Shown: positions 11,196-23,935 of the stretch, piece after piece
Layout of the letters: the number at the start of each line of letters is the position of its first letter
Numbering within the stretch: the first letter of the stretch is position 1
DNA from: Endothia cerciana
Taxonomy: Eukaryota; Ascomycota; Sordariomycetes; Diaporthales; Cryphonectriaceae
Length of the DNA: 64,000 nucleotides
Direction of reading: 5' to 3'
NCBI GenBank assembly: GCA_026119935.1
Contig: JALRMH010000045.1
Coordinates: forward strand, 248,001 to 312,000
Notes under the pieces: model-generated
Told to the model about the DNA's origin: nothing
Database searches by the model: none
What the model saw: the letters and a program-made list of their open reading frames with translations, nothing else
Translations under genes and position numbers: made by a program

Positions 11196-13201
11196 CTATA
11201 CCTGTGCTGTCATCACCTCGGTGATGTTGACCGTACCAACCCCGAGGACCCCCATGGCATCACCATCCAGCCCCACTGCCGCGGCCGGCGGACCACCGGT
11301 GTGGTCCCTCGAGATCATGGGCATGACGAGATAAAAAAGGACTAGGAACAGCGCCATCGTGACGCGGGAAACGAGTGCGCGGACGGACATGCTCAGGAAC
11401 AAAGTAAGAAGTCTGACGACGAGGTCCACGAAGGGCCGCGTTCTCGCGTAGACGGGCGACGCCTCGAGGCGCTCGAGCAGCGAAGTAGCCCTCGCGCCCC
11501 AGGCGGGGGGCACGAGCGAGGTCACAGGCCTAGTCATGAACGATGAGGACAGAGCTCCTACATCCCGTGCACCATCTCCACCGCCGGCACCGCCTAGAAG
11601 TGCTTGCTTACCTCGGCCGAGGCCCTTCTCGAGGTCTGCGCCTGCCGAGTTGTACCCCTCATCAGCGCCACCGTCGCTCCCGTCCGACTGCGCGTCCGCG
11701 GGTGTCTGCTTCTCGTCTTCGGCCGACATCCACCCCGAGTCCCTGCGGACCCGTTGGTGCTGTCCCTGTCGGCGGCCGCCGGGTCGCTGGGCCACGCGCG
11801 TGGCCAAGTCTCGGAGCTTGACGGTCGTGGACGTCGAGCTGGGCCCGCCGACGGTGACTGTGAGGACGGAGGGGTTCGGGTCGCTCAGGTAGCCGGACTG
11901 GTCCGCGCCGCCGGTTGGGGTGACATCGTCGCTGTCGGCCGTCAGGTCAGCATACCCAACTCCAGATGAGGGATGTCATGTTCCGGGAGACTTACTAGGG
12001 GAAGGCGTAACCCTTGCCGTCGAGGAACGTCGCGTGACAGATGCGCGCATAGTGGTCAGTTACGGTATTAGTATAGTATGTGCTCACCACCTCATCATCG
12101 GGCTGATCAGCATTTATCAGCAGAGTGGAGCGGATGAACGCCGCGGCCAGGCGCGGGATGATGGCCTCGATCTCGGCGCCGCTCTGAGCAAAGGGCCCGC
12201 TTGAGTTGGAGAAGATGTCGGCACTAGAAGGCTGAGAGAATGAGCCCACGCCACTAAAGGTGAGCACATCGTCCTCAACCGTGCCGTTGACAGAGCCATA
12301 GGTCGAGGTCTGGGTATCGATGGTGAGGTTGGTCCCGTTGCTGTACTTGTCCCAGACCTGGGTCACATAGGGTTCGTAGTAGCTATTGAAGAGAGAGCTG
12401 TTCATGGTGATACCATTATTGGGAGACAAGGCACGCAGGTTGGCGCCGTCCAGTGTGACGATCAGATCACTCCAGCCCTGGCCGTCACTGGCAGTCTGGG
12501 CCGTGAGCGCGCTGCAGACGGTATCGAGACCGTCCGCGGGCAGTCCCTCGACCGTGGTGATGGTCCCGGATGTGTTCTCGAGCTGGAGGCCGATGGGCAG
12601 ACTGACAAAATCCACGCAGGTGATGTTGACGTACAACTGGGAAGTGTTGAACGTGAACTCGCAAAAGTCCCAATAGATGTTGTAGTTCGGGTCCGCCGTG
12701 TTCGTCGGCGAGGGCTCGACCAGCGCAGGCCCTTCGTTCAGAAGAAAAGTCAAGGTCGCATCCCTGGAGAACCAGATGCGACCTCCGTCAGTTTGGGGAA
12801 CAGTTATCGTTGTGGTACTTCCCGGCGCCCCCAGCGGAATGGCACAGTCTACAGACAGGGCCGTGCCATTGCTAGAGGGCGAGGTTGGATAGTATACAGT
12901 CTGCCCGTCACTGCAAGAGGGAACAGGTGTCAGTACCCTCTCCAAGCAATACTGAGCGATGGGGACGGTCTTACCTCTCCAACAAGTATACAGCATCGTT
13001 GTTATCTCCAGCAAGTCCGTTGACATAGGCATACGCGTTAGAGGAACCCGTATTGTTGACGATAGCCACGGTCAACGTGGAGCTTGTCGCGGTTGAGAGC
13101 GTGGCGTCGGTCTTGGTCGAGCTCTTCGAGGCCATGTCTGTCGGCTGCTGGAGGATGTGATCCACCTTGGCCCTCTGGAGCGCTTCAGCGAGGGTCGCCA
13201 T
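11196..13201 (-). CDS. GH64 beta-1,3-glucanase (thaumatin-like) with C-terminal hydrophobic hairpin
   Basis: Glycoside hydrolase family 64 proteins cleave beta-1,3-glucan (laminarin type) and have a thaumatin-like fold. Exons: 13201-12975, 12910-11996 and 11931-11196; introns 12974-12911 (GTAAGA...CAG) and 11995-11932 (GTAAGT, GCTGAC branch, CAG), both 64 bp and phase-consistent; 625 aa. Family signatures: YPTSPSS, DCAIPLGAPGSTTTITVPQ, GGRIWFS, DFVSLPIGL, LDTVCSAL, PRLAAAFIRSTLLIN, then DHYARICHATFLDGKGYAFPYDDV across the last junction. The start at 13201 has a good context (AAGATGG) but no signal peptide; the first ~50 residues are Ser/Thr/Ala-rich. After the GH64 domain (ends about residue 410) comes a charged low-complexity linker and two hydrophobic segments (about 548-568 and 571-588). 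That tail is unlike simple secreted GH64 enzymes and suggests membrane attachment. Start could instead be an ATG about 22 codons downstream. Confidence 0.9.
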
Positions 13202-13510
13202 CTTGCTAGGCCGGAGGCGAGTATTGTTCGTGAAATGTCGAAGGGTTCCCGATGAGTGTTGTCGCAACGAGTGCGGTAATGAGTGTAGCTCGCGATAAGG
13301 AGAGACTCGTATCACAAGAGAGTGGGATGGATGAGCAAGAAGCCTTCTTGTATTTGCACGGCTTCTGCTTTTGTTGTCAAAAAGGAGCGACTGAGGTAAG
13401 GAGAGTCTGTGAGCTGTTTTAGGGCTCCTCACGATGCTGACTTGCGCACGTGTTGTCGACCTGGACTGGCGTGCCTTCTGACCTTGATCCCAAGGGACGC
13501 CTCCGGGGTA

Positions 13511-13517
13511 TTATATA
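13511..13517 (-). promoter_or_regulatory. Candidate TATA box for the GH64 gene
   Basis: Minus-strand TATATAATA about 310 bp upstream of the start codon at 13201, followed by a pyrimidine/purine-biased leader. The match is good but short, so this is a suggestion only. Confidence 0.3.
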
Positions 13518-15670
13518 CACCATCTCGGACAGCTGGAGAGGCACACCTGTAAAGCCCAGAAATTGTTCCAAACGCCAAAGGGTATTAATTTCCACAAGTT
13601 AACCTGAGTTCTAGGCCCACCGTCACATCAATGGCGGGATGTACCAGGAGTGCCGAGTCACGGCCGAAGAGGCGCCTCAGAGAGGCAAGAGGCTATAGCC
13701 GTGCACCCTGTCGACGACTACCCTAACAGCGCGCCCGGGACCTGCATTGATATTGCAGGATAAGAGTTCGGACGAACTAGGCTTCAATGTGACATCCTAC
13801 CAGCAACACTTGTGTGGTCCTTGTGCGGTTAGTACCCTCAAATTTGGACCCTTGACCCCGGGGGGGAGGGGGAAGGGAAACATCGCTGGTGGGCAAAATG
13901 GGGACGAGGGGGCCACCACGACCCGGATCTTCGGCTGCCTGTAGGGCGGCAAAGAAAGGGCCCTGACGGGTTTGAAGAGAGAGGCAAGGGATCGCAAGCT
14001 ATTCTCGGAAGAGACGGGGGATGCCCGGCCCCATACTGGGCCAGACGTTGAACCAAGAGGGACTGCCGCGCCGGGTAGATTAGCTTTTGCTCGAGTGCGG
14101 GTAGCGTGCCGAGCCTTGGAATAGCGTCGGGCGAATCAGACGTATATTTCGGCAATCTGGGTTAATGAATGCTGATCTCGAGCTGGTGGCTCAGCCGCAT
14201 GAGGCGGATGGGTGGTCTGCTGCCGACAGACCCTCATCTGGATAGATCTACCACCGTCTCATGATCTTGGGGTGACTGGTGCCCAAGTAGCCAACACTCC
14301 TGAGGGTATGCGAGAGCGATCGGCAGCTTCATATCGAGCCTTGCCGACGAAGATCTTCGGGCCACGGGGCCGTGAACATGTGAGTCCGTGATGATGATGT
14401 AGGTTCAGCGGCCGGCAGTGGAAAAGTGGGGGGGGGGGGGGAGGGATGGACGACTCTGGACGGAGAACGGCCGAGGACACCATCGCCTTTCCAACATCGA
14501 AGACCGCACAGGCACTCACTCTGGCTGTCCCGAAACCCGATCCAGAGGGCCCGTCACGGCACTGTGAAGGGGGGGGGGGGGCAAATGACCAGGAGGAAAC
14601 CTGCGTCTTGGGCAGGACGGAATGCATGGGTGGTGGCATGCGTGGCATGTACTATGCCGTACGGGACGGCAGCGAGACGGAGCCATCTGTGCCTGTTGGT
14701 TAGGGCTCCGCCGGTCAGTTCGACAACTCGTGCGCCGTCACAGGTCCTGTGCCGCGGTCGGTGTTCGACATGGAACGTCCAATCCGGAGAGGCAGCCGAG
14801 GATGTTCGTGACCAGCGTGATACGCGGCAGGGAAGGTCCCAGACCCAGAGGGGGCCTGCTGCATCGCCATGTAGTGCCTCCCGACAAATCGGGCCGCGAC
14901 TTGGGGCTAAGAGGCCCAAGAGGGTGCAGGAATCTGGGGTGTGTATGCCTGTGTCGTCTGGCCCGTCGAGGTGTGGGCTGGGGACGATGAGTGGTCGTCG
15001 ACGAAATGAGGTTTGTGTGCTGCTCGGCTAGCAGCGCACCCCTGCAGATGTCCTGCCTGAATGACCCAGGCGTGCCACCGCGTGCCCCAGACATGTTCTG
15101 AGCTGTCTGATTTTGGGGCCACCAATCCCGGCCGGGGGAGGGAGGCAGGAGGGAAATGGAGGGGGTCACTGGCGTGTGGGTGTGGCCTCTGCCTGCCTGC
15201 CTGCCTGCCTGCCAGCCTGTCAAGGGCCTGCGAGCACTGAAGCGACCATAGTAAGTGACCAACTGTGGGCCACTGGGTGAGGGGCCGGAGGATTACATAC
15301 TACCATAGTACGTAGTAAATGTGCCAAGATCAGCGATCACAACCGCAGATGTCGAAAGAGGCCCCACTGTGCACATCAGGCTTGACACGGGGGAGGGGGT
15401 CCCACAGTCTCGATGTTTTGTTTCTTACTCAGAAATATACTCACCGAGCCCAGAACTAGATTAGATGCATCAGCCCTTCTTCTGTCTCCTCACCCCTTCC
15501 AGAAGCGGGGAATCACCAAGTCTCCACTGCACCTTGCTATAGTACACCTTGGCTGTCAGCAACTCACTCACCCGCGGTCGGACCTCGCCGCCGCCCTCAT
15601 CTCCTTCCACTTCGACCCTGGACCTTGTGGTAGGCTGACCTCCGGGGATTGACTATGGCAAGCCATCTCT

Positions 15671-15703
15671 TGCTTCTGCTTCTGCTTCTGCTTCTGCTTC
15701 TGC
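15671..15703 (+). repeat. (TTCTGC)n hexanucleotide repeat
   Basis: About five and a half perfect copies of a CTTCTG hexamer in non-coding DNA. Confidence 0.9.
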
Positions 15704-17282
15704 ACCTACCTATGGCTTGGGACCAGTAGTTCTAGGGGGGAGCCCGGGACAGGCCCATGACATCTCACATCCCGTCTTTTTTTTAATTTTTTTTTAAGAA
15801 AAAAGCAAAAAGAAACAAACAAAAAACAGCCCACTGTCCGTCATCCAGCACATGTGCCAGGCAGCAAATCCTTCGGACCGACTCTGTTTATCATGGCTGT
15901 GAAACACCGTCGCCCGGGGGCGTCGATGCTTCACTTGCCTCAGATAGCCACCTACATCTGTCTTGCCTTCTGCATGAAGAGCGAGAAGAAGAAAGAGAAG
16001 GGGGGAGGGGGCACCAAGTCCTCAGGCGGCGGTGCGGTTGATCGGAGAATATCACAAGATCGCTCTCGCTCCGCTCGTGAGGGAGCAACAACGTCGATAG
16101 CTCGTGGGTGTAGAGGTCGCCGGGCGCGCCCCAGAGGCGAATATGGCTGGCCCGTCCAGCAGACCACGAGATCTTTGTCGCCCAGGACTTCCTTGCTTTC
16201 CAGGCATCATCCAGCTCTCGGGGATCCGGCATGTGAGTGGTGTCTTTTCCCCGCCCTCTGACTTGTTCATTCAGTACCTGCATGTCTGAGGGATCGCGCA
16301 TATGCCGGCAGACGGGGACATGCCCGGGTTTTGAATTCGAGTAAGAGGGATTAATTAGCCCTGATCTCGCCCCCCACTCCTTTTTGCCCCCTCTGCTGCG
16401 CTCCTCGTTCGGTCTCTCTCTCTCTCTCTCTCTCTCTCCAGCTGCAGCAGCTAGGTGACTGATGTATTTAGGTCAGATGCAACCCTAGAGGGGGCTGAAT
16501 CTCAAATTAGATCTGTTTCCGATGCAGAGAAGGAATAGTCGGACATTGTGTGTGCTCTTGTGACATACCTATCTCGATAGCAGACATGTCCCCCAAATCC
16601 GCCATCAACCCCCCCCCCCCCGGCGACCATACCAATCAAGCCTCGGTCGAGCGCAACAGGACAAAGCTCGTCGGGGCACCTGAGCCTGATGAGGCCGAGG
16701 TGGCTGACATCACACGTTGCCTCCAAGCGCAAGCCGGGCTCGATACTCTTGTCGCGTGCATGCCGTTGAAATCAATAGACCTAGCCAGCCTGCCTTTGGT
16801 CATACTCCCGACCGAATCCCCCCCGGCTCTGCTGCCCGTCGGCCCTTTTTCCAGCACTGTTTCTTTTTTAGTATCACGAGAGACCTCATAGGGACGGGAG
16901 GGAGGTGGGCAGGTAGGGATGAATCCCGATGCTGAGCTGTTGGTGGACATAGATTCGCCCTTCACAATCTGTGCTCGTAGTCTGGTCCTTCCTTCAATGG
17001 TGCCAATGCGAGAGGCAAGAAGGGCTGATCACTCTGGTCGCCTTGAGCGCCGTCCAGGAAAGGTTCCCCAGCGTCCTGCTGTGCCGTGAAGCCTGTTATC
17101 CATCGAACACCCCCCCCCCCCCCAAAAGCGGCCAAAGACCTCCGAACGCCCGCCCTAAGCCAAACGCCGAGCTCTCGAAGCCTACCTAATGCCCTTTTGC
17201 CACGGATATTCCCACTAGCATAACCAGACCACCCCTTGCAGTAAAGCCCAGGACCTCGCATGCATGCCATCCCCAGCTGTCC

Positions 17283-18644
17283 TCAGAGCCCGAGCATCCA
17301 GCTCGCGCCCGCGAACGAGGCCCCCATCAGCACCCAGCCCATCCCGCCCACCCTCGGGCCCCCGGCTGCCGCGCCCGTGATCCCGCTGTCCGACGACACC
17401 GTCTGGTTCGCCGTCATGTTCTTTTGCCCCGAGAAGAACCACCCGGCGGCGGAGGAGTTCGTGGCGGTGACGTCGGGTATGTCGCACACGGCGCCCGCGG
17501 CGCCGGGGTCCGCACACCGCCCCTCGAAGTCCCGCTGCCTGGCCTCGTCGCTGCTGTTGAAGTACGCCTTGATGTACCCGACCTCCAGCACCGCGTCGCT
17601 CGCCGGCGGCCCGCCGGACCACTCCTGGTTCCCGTTGCTCCACTGGTTGATGGCCAGGTGGCCCGCGTGCGTGGGCACGCCCGAGGGGTCGTCCATCTCG
17701 GCGAGCACGGAGCCGTCCGCGTAGAACAGGACGCGCCCGGGCACCCAGTCGATGCGGTACTCGTGGAAGTCGGACCGCGGGTCGAAGGGGAGGTAGGCGA
17801 CCTGGTACGTGTCGGTGTGGGCGGCGTCGTAGCCCGCCTGCGCCGAGGCGTCGGACTGCAGGACGAGGTTGATCGGGTAGCTGGCGTTTGAGGTCTGGAA
17901 CTCTCTGGAGAGGAACTCCAAGTCGATCTCCTGGGTGTTGTTGTAGTACTGTAGGAGGCGTCAGCATGACTTTGCCCGCAATTATCATTTGTCGCCGTAA
18001 TAAGGGAGAAAGGGGGCGAAGGGCAAGGCTGCTTCAGGCTCTGCTCCTGCCGAACATGTCATCATGCCGGCGTGCCCAGCGAGAGACGCCCGGATTCCCC
18101 CCCCGCTGTTCTCCTCCTCCCGAGAACCCAAGAATGACCGACTCACCCAGAAGAAGGCCGACACAGTCCCCGCCACCCCCGTGAGCTTCAGGCTGCTCCT
18201 GAACGTCCCATAGAACACGTCCAGCCGCGCACTGTCGACCTCGCCCCCCTGGACGTCCCCGTCCGTCTCCGACCCGCCGACGACCGTGATCTGCAGGCTG
18301 TCGCCCCTGGAAGACACCACGTCGGCGACGTTCATCATCTCGCCGTACCTGCCGCGCGACACGGTGGCGTCCTCGCTCCAGTTCTGGCGGACCCAGTCGG
18401 TGTTCTTGGCGATGTCGCTGATGTTCACGAAGTTGGTCTCGATCAGGTCGGTCACGACGTACCGCCTCGTCGAGTTGGTGCTGTCGGTCGGCGGCGTCGT
18501 GATGCGGTAGCCGCACTCGCAGTCGGCGCGCGCGGGGCGTGCAGCCGCGAGGAGCAAGGTGAGCATTGTCGTCGACCTCGAGAGGAGGCCGCCCTTCGTC
18601 CTCCTCGTGGCCGCCATCGTCGGGCTGGAGAGGTGGCGCGTCAT
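17283..18644 (-). CDS. GH16 beta-glucanase, secreted, probable GPI anchor
   Basis: Cell-wall-type glycoside hydrolase family 16 enzyme (endo-beta-1,3(4)-glucanase or related). Exon 1 is 18644-18147, exon 2 is 17948-17283; the 198-bp intron has GTGAGT and TACAG at phase 0 and joins FFW to YYNNTQEIDLEF. 387 aa. The catalytic signature E-I-D-L-E falls at residues 173-177, with Glu173 and Glu177 as the usual nucleophile and acid/base. Further GH16 features are FHEYRIDWVPG and HLAINQWSNGN. The mature protein probably begins at DCECGYRI after a hydrophobic signal segment (MLTLLLAAARPARA). The C-terminus has a Ser/Gly/Ala stretch followed by a hydrophobic tail (VLMGASFAGASWMLGL), the layout of a GPI-anchor signal. 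Start is uncertain: ATGs at 18644, 18617 and just before the hydrophobic segment are all in frame; the last would give the most typical signal peptide. Confidence 0.9.
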
Positions 18645-20477
18645 GGCGCCCTAGAGAATGGCAGGCGGAAGTCTGAATACCGCTGTGGGTTCAGGCAGCA
18701 AGTAGGCCAAAGTCCGGAGGGGGAGGGGTTCTTCCAGCGCAGAGTGTTTGGGTAGGCGCGGTCGTCGCAGACCGTAGCGGTCGCACAAGCCAGCGCAGAA
18801 GGTATCACGCGACACGCAGCAATAGGCGTGCGGGTGAATGCTCGAATAGACGAGGCAGATGTCGGTGGTAAGCGACCGTGGCCGAGTCACAGTCCAGTGG
18901 TGACACGGGCTCGCGTGTCGGAAGTCGCAGAGGCGGAGGTATACGGATGGCGGCCCTGTGCGGACAAATCCATCCCTCGTGTCCCGTCTCATCATCTGGT
19001 TGGCTCGAGAACCCTGGCATAGGGAACCGCGGCATCCTGCAAGGGCAAGACAATGCACGCCGGGGATCAGGACGCGCGGGACGGCGGCAAGGGCAAAAAG
19101 CAGAGGAAGAGACCACACCCCCGCCGGGACGAAATGCCGGTCCAGACCGATGCAGGAACCCGCGTGTCGGCTCCCATCGAGTTACACAAGACAATGCCCG
19201 GGCTGGGTCTGAGTCCGATCTCGAAAGTGATCATCGTAAATGCGGGATGACTGACGATGGGCGATGTGCAGACCAGGCACACCGGCGGTCAGTGGAGCGG
19301 AGGGCATGCAGCATCTCATCATCCCCCCCACCAACGGTGCGCTGCGTCACCTTCCGCGCTCGGCAACATATCGGCGTTATCCCTGTCCCTGGGCGAGGGG
19401 CGCGGTGCGGCCATCGATGTGATAAGCATAAACAGCTCCTATTGCGCCCACGCCTATGTGTGTCCATGGAATGAGATCTGGCTGCGGAGCGGATCGCGAT
19501 CACTCCTCTACTAGCACGTCGACTGTCACGACCGCCCGAGGCCTGCGCCGCGCCCAGGTTGCTCAAGAGACTCAATCAACCAGGCCGGGTAGCCGCTGTC
19601 GGCTTCTTACGTCTGACGCACATCTCATCGAATAGAGCATTGCCCTGAGTGGACGTATGGAGAGGGACAGAGAAGAGAGACGTTGCTAGAACGCTATACT
19701 GAGAAAATGCTCCCCTACACCTCGACAATAAAAAAAAAGAGAATAATAATAAACAACCCGATCCTCAAGATATCGACCGTCATCAGAAAACAACCTCGTC
19801 GCGAACCTCGTTATTGCATTAATTCTGGCCCCGGCTCAGATCCGTCCCTGCTCCCTCCCGCATGTTCCATGTTTCCACGTCTAGTACACAATAGCTGACA
19901 TAGGAAATGAACGGGGAGTAGGAGAAACGAAGACAGCGCATGAGTATCGAACAAGGTATCAGAGGAGGAAAGAAAGAGGAAGAAGAAACGGGACGACGCA
20001 ACAACAGACGACAAGGAAAAACAAGAAGAGTCAAAACACAAAGGATTAAAGTAACCGGTAGGGTCGCCGTAGCGAAAAAGGACAAGGAGAAGAATATCCC
20101 TAATCCTCCATTGGGGCCAGCCAACGATCCATCCGTGTTGCAGATATTAGGTTGCCCGCCAGAAGCATGCTTCAGCCCTCTCAACCTCGACCTTCCGAAC
20201 CCTCTGAAAGGACTTGAAAATAGTAAAAAAGCATGACCGACCGGGCTTTTGCCAAACCTGCCCCATCCCTGATTGTTGCCAGTGACCCTTCGTGAGCGTG
20301 GAGACGAGAATGCAGAAGACATCGGAAGAATTAAGCACAAGAACCTTTCGCCCCCCCCCACGCCGGACTATGAAATCAAGCACAAGACACGAGGCCGAGT
20401 ATGCCAAGGGAGGCCGCCTCGTCCCCCAGAAACAGAGAAATTGAGACGAACGGGCGTCGAAAAAATCATCGCGAGGA
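18645..20477. other. Intergenic, 1.8 kb
   Basis: GH16 promoter side and 3' flank of the transcription-factor gene. An A-rich tract lies near 19727-19755. No gene seen. Confidence 0.55.
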
Positions 20478-23116
20478 TCAATATACGCTGTCTGCGTCAG
20501 CGCCCTGCGAGGTCATGGATGGCGTCGAAACATTGGACGACATCTCAATGTCGTCGACGTAACCGCAGAGGGCCTGGGCGTGGTGGCGGAAGGATTCGCC
20601 CATCAGCCGGGTCATCCTGAGACACACAGTTAGCGACACCAGCTGCAAAATTGATACAGTAGGCTTCTGGCACTCACCCCCAGACGACCACCTCGTCGAG
20701 CATGGAGCCCCACAGGCGGGCCACGATTGAGCCCAGCTGGGAAATGTACTGTTGGTCCAGGTCCTTCTCGAACAACTTTCGAATCTTGTTGTACATGTCC
20801 ATCTCCTCCTCGGTAGCTGGCTCCTCGTCATGTTCCAGACGGTAGAGCCAGAGGCTGAGAATGATCATAAGATCCATGCCGCAGAGAGGGTGCTCGATGC
20901 TCCAATTGGTGGGAGAAGTGCGGGCAACCCAGCGGACACCCTGGACCACCGCAGTCTCAATGCAGTTGTAGCACTCTTGGATGACCTTGATCATCTCTGA
21001 AGAGCGCTTGACCCGGTCCCGCGCGCCTGACATCGCCGCAGCGACTTCGTACGAATCATGGTAGCGAAGAGCTTCCTGGACGGTCTTGAGGTCGACTTCG
21101 AGTCGAGCCCGGGCGCTGCGGAACATGGCCGTAGCATTAAAGATCAGTGGGTGGCCCTTGTGAGGCGAGATGATGGGCACGGTAGCACTCTCAGGCTCGC
21201 AGAGTTCGAGAGATTTCTCCCACGTCTCGAGAGCAAGCCTGAGCTTGTACTCGGTGACCACATCCTGTAGAGCCTCAGGGCTGCGCTTGTGGTACCAAAC
21301 CTCGAGGAAGAGCGCGTTGATCATCACACGGGTAGCGAAGGCGCTGTACCTGAGCATCTCGCCCTGGAACAGCTTCTCATGTGCCTCCATGAACGTCATA
21401 CCGGCCGATGCCTCTAGTTGTTCCCGCCAAGCCACTTCGTCGGTCACCTTCATGTTCCAGAGAGCTTCCGTCGAGGGCAGGTGCAGGTCCTCAAACTCAT
21501 TGAAACTGATGGCCGGCGTGTGGTTGAAGGACAGCGTCAGAAGGCCGAAGAAGATGTAGACTGCATAGTAGGTGCGCCTGCAGCCTTCATCCTCAACCCA
21601 CTCGGCGCGGGTTGGCAGACGACCCTCACGGGCTTCCTGTCTCAGCTTCAGCTCGTAGCGGTTACCAGCAACCATGTTCGCCAGGAGACTCTTGATCGAG
21701 CAGGCCCATTCCAGGCCCTTGGGGTCACCACTCCAGCTGGCAAAGATCATGTTCAGCAGTGAGCCCTGCATAGCCCACAGTGGACACTTGCGAGAGCTGA
21801 AGTTCTCCTTGTTCTGCAAGAACTGATTGACCAGAATCTTGCTGCCGACATGGAGCATGTAAGCCTGCTCCTGATCAAAGGCGTAGAGGGCACCAATGGA
21901 CAGTACAGTCAAGAGCAGAGCAGGCGAGACCTTGGTGGGCTCAAACGAAGCAGGGTGAAGGAACGGCAAATGGTGATGAAACATGCCAAAGTAGGTCGAA
22001 AGATACCGGTTGAGGCAGGCGAGGTTTGGCAGGCGGAAACCTTCCGGGATGACACGCTCGGCATCATTGCTGCGGATGTTCTCCAAGATGATGGTGCGTT
22101 CCTCATCGCTATTCACGTGGGGCGGCCTGAACCCGGCCGACGTCTGGTGAGCCTCGCCGTGGGCGTGGGCGCTCTGCGAGGTAGGTGTGCCGGCAGCAGA
22201 GGTCTGGACGGAGTTGGCGAGCGAGTGCGAGGTCATGGACCCGGGACCATTCACATGTCGGGAGAACAAAGAGCTGGGCTGGGGCTGGACGGTGCTGGCA
22301 CTGGCAAGCGAGTGCTGAGAACCAAACGATCCGTTGGCCGAAGCGAGTGTGGAGCTCTTGTGCTCGCCATGGAACGACTCCCACTGAGTAGGGAGGCCGA
22401 TCGCGCCATTCGGATACGTCACGGTCGGAGGGTCCATGATGGCGTCGCCGTTCTGAGCAAACGGGACGGCCTGACCAGCCTCGAAGGATCCGTTGTTGCC
22501 CTGCATGACAGCAGTGGCCTTGTGATGGAGGTCGGCGACAAGCATGGCTGCAGTCTCGACATCGAAGCCGCCGTCTGCACCGCCACCCATATGCTCCAGA
22601 GCAGAATCATCGAGACCAAGCGCAGGTTTGGCAGTGGCGGCGACCGTCTTGGGCTTGGGACCACCGCGACGCTTGCCATCGCTGTGGAGAGGGATGCCTC
22701 CATCCTTGGCGTGGACGGTTCGATCATGTCTCAGGAGCAGGTCGCGACGGACGAACGTGCTCCTACACTTCATGCATTTGAACGGCCGCTCCTTCGTGTC
22801 TGTATATGGTCAAGGTCAGCAAACGGCCACACGCGAAAATTTCGCTACCACGCTTGTGTAACGCAAGACCCCGCAGGGGCCTCGAGATGGTGTTCTCGAG
22901 GAGTAGGTCCCTGCAAGACGGTCGATGTGTAGGGAATACGTAGGGGGTGCACGTACGAGAACGCTCATGTCTGCTCCTGTGCTCGCTCCTGCTGAAGGCA
23001 CGGGAGCAGTACTGGCACTTGTACTTCCTCTCTGGTGCGAGTGAGGTCTTTCGCGAGGCCGGCGTTGGAGACGCGGTGGCGGGCACGGGCACAGCGGGGA
23101 CGGCTGCGCCAGGCAT
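20478..23116 (-). CDS. C2H2 zinc-finger transcription factor with fungal_trans domain
   Basis: Nuclear DNA-binding regulator. Exons: 23116-22957, 22799-20678 and 20616-20478; introns 22956-22800 (GTACGT...ACAG, splitting the last His codon of finger 1) and 20677-20617 (GTGAGT...CTCAG). 806 aa. Two classical fingers: Cys34/Cys37/His50/His54 and Cys62/Cys65/His78/His83, joined by the linker TKERPFKC. A basic stretch (GKRRGGPKPK) follows, then a Gln/Ser/His-rich linker, then the fungal-specific transcription-factor region from about residue 320 (FHHHLPFLHPASF) to about 600. The layout matches AmdX/ADR1-like fungal regulators, but the target pathway cannot be inferred. The start (MPGAAVPAVP) is the first ATG that keeps a compact N-terminus; the frame stays open upstream to 23551 with low-complexity sequence, so a longer form is possible. 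Its upstream neighbour is a very long gene-free stretch. Confidence 0.88.
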
Positions 23117-23914
23117 CTTGGAAGACGGTCTGTCGCGCTGGGGTTGAGGTCGAACGAGACTTGCGAAACAGGAACGGGGGTTCCAGCAACGGCAGGACGG
23201 ACGACGACGACGCAGTGGATTGACGGCGACGGTTGGCAACGACGGTCGGCACTCGGAAACTCTGGTTGACACCCTCACAGAACGATAGTTAAAATCGCCT
23301 GACTCCTCGCTCGCACGCGCTCCCGTGGGATTTAAAGTGTGTCGACTTGACTCTGAGGGGCGATGGTGTTCATTTGGGTCGATATACGGGTCATGGACGA
23401 GACCTGTGGGTGGGAAAGGGGGATAAGATGGCAGCAAGGGCCAAATCAGTGTGCTGGAGGTAAAGGAAGGTCCTGCTCTGGGACAGCAAAGGTGTATCGT
23501 CGACGACTCGAGCCGGTGCAGGTTGTGCAGGTTGTCGGAAGGTGTTCGCAATGATGCGGAGTTGATGAGCGGGAGGAGGAGAGGAGGGGTTGGATTCTCT
23601 CGCGGCGGGAGTCGCAGAGAAAAGGGAGGGCCGAAATTTGGGTGGCCCTTGTCTACTTGGAGGGGCGAGGGGGGGTATGTGGGAGGGGGAGAGGTGGCCC
23701 CCGAAAGTGCTTAGCGCACATGGGCAGTGAAATTGCCCTTTGGGACTGTGCAGTAGAGACTACCTGCAGCCCCGCGCCACTAACCGGCCAGGTACAGGTA
23801 GCTGGGACACACCCATCCCACCTGCAGAAGAAAGTGGGGTCACCTCTTCCAAGCTCCGGAGGGGTGGGATGGCCCAAACCTGACTAGACCCACAAGGATG
23901 CCACCGTTGTACTT

Positions 23915-23935
23915 GACTATGGCAGTACCATAGTC
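23915..23935. other. Perfect 8-bp inverted repeat
   Basis: GACTATGG, a 5-nt spacer, then CCATAGTC, about 800 bp upstream of the transcription-factor start. The right arm is part of a GTACCATAG motif that recurs elsewhere in the window. Confidence 0.5.

Larger units (their letters stand above)
13202..17282. other. Intergenic, 4.1 kb, repeat-rich
   Basis: No supported gene. It contains G-runs at 14428-14441 and 14569-14581, C-runs at 16609-16621 and 17110-17123, a TGCC-repeat near 15190-15212, a TTCTGC hexamer repeat at 15671-15703, a T/A-rich tract near 15778-15830 and a (TC)n at about 16412-16438. A 201-codon open frame at 14426-15031 crosses one of the G-runs and resembles nothing. Confidence 0.55.

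Noticed and set aside
14426..15031. 201-codon plus-strand frame
   Set aside because: It starts inside a 14-G run and crosses another one; low complexity, no similarity, no splice or start support.
21850..22932. 360-codon plus-strand frame antisense to the transcription factor
   Set aside because: It lies opposite the conserved zinc-finger/fungal_trans frame, crosses its intron 1, and shows no family similarity.
1..23116. Biosynthetic or carbohydrate-utilisation cluster (MFS, GH64, GH16, transcription factor)
   Set aside because: No backbone enzyme, long spacers, and the genes between (RCM1, HAK) are housekeeping or ion transport. Proximity alone does not support a cluster.
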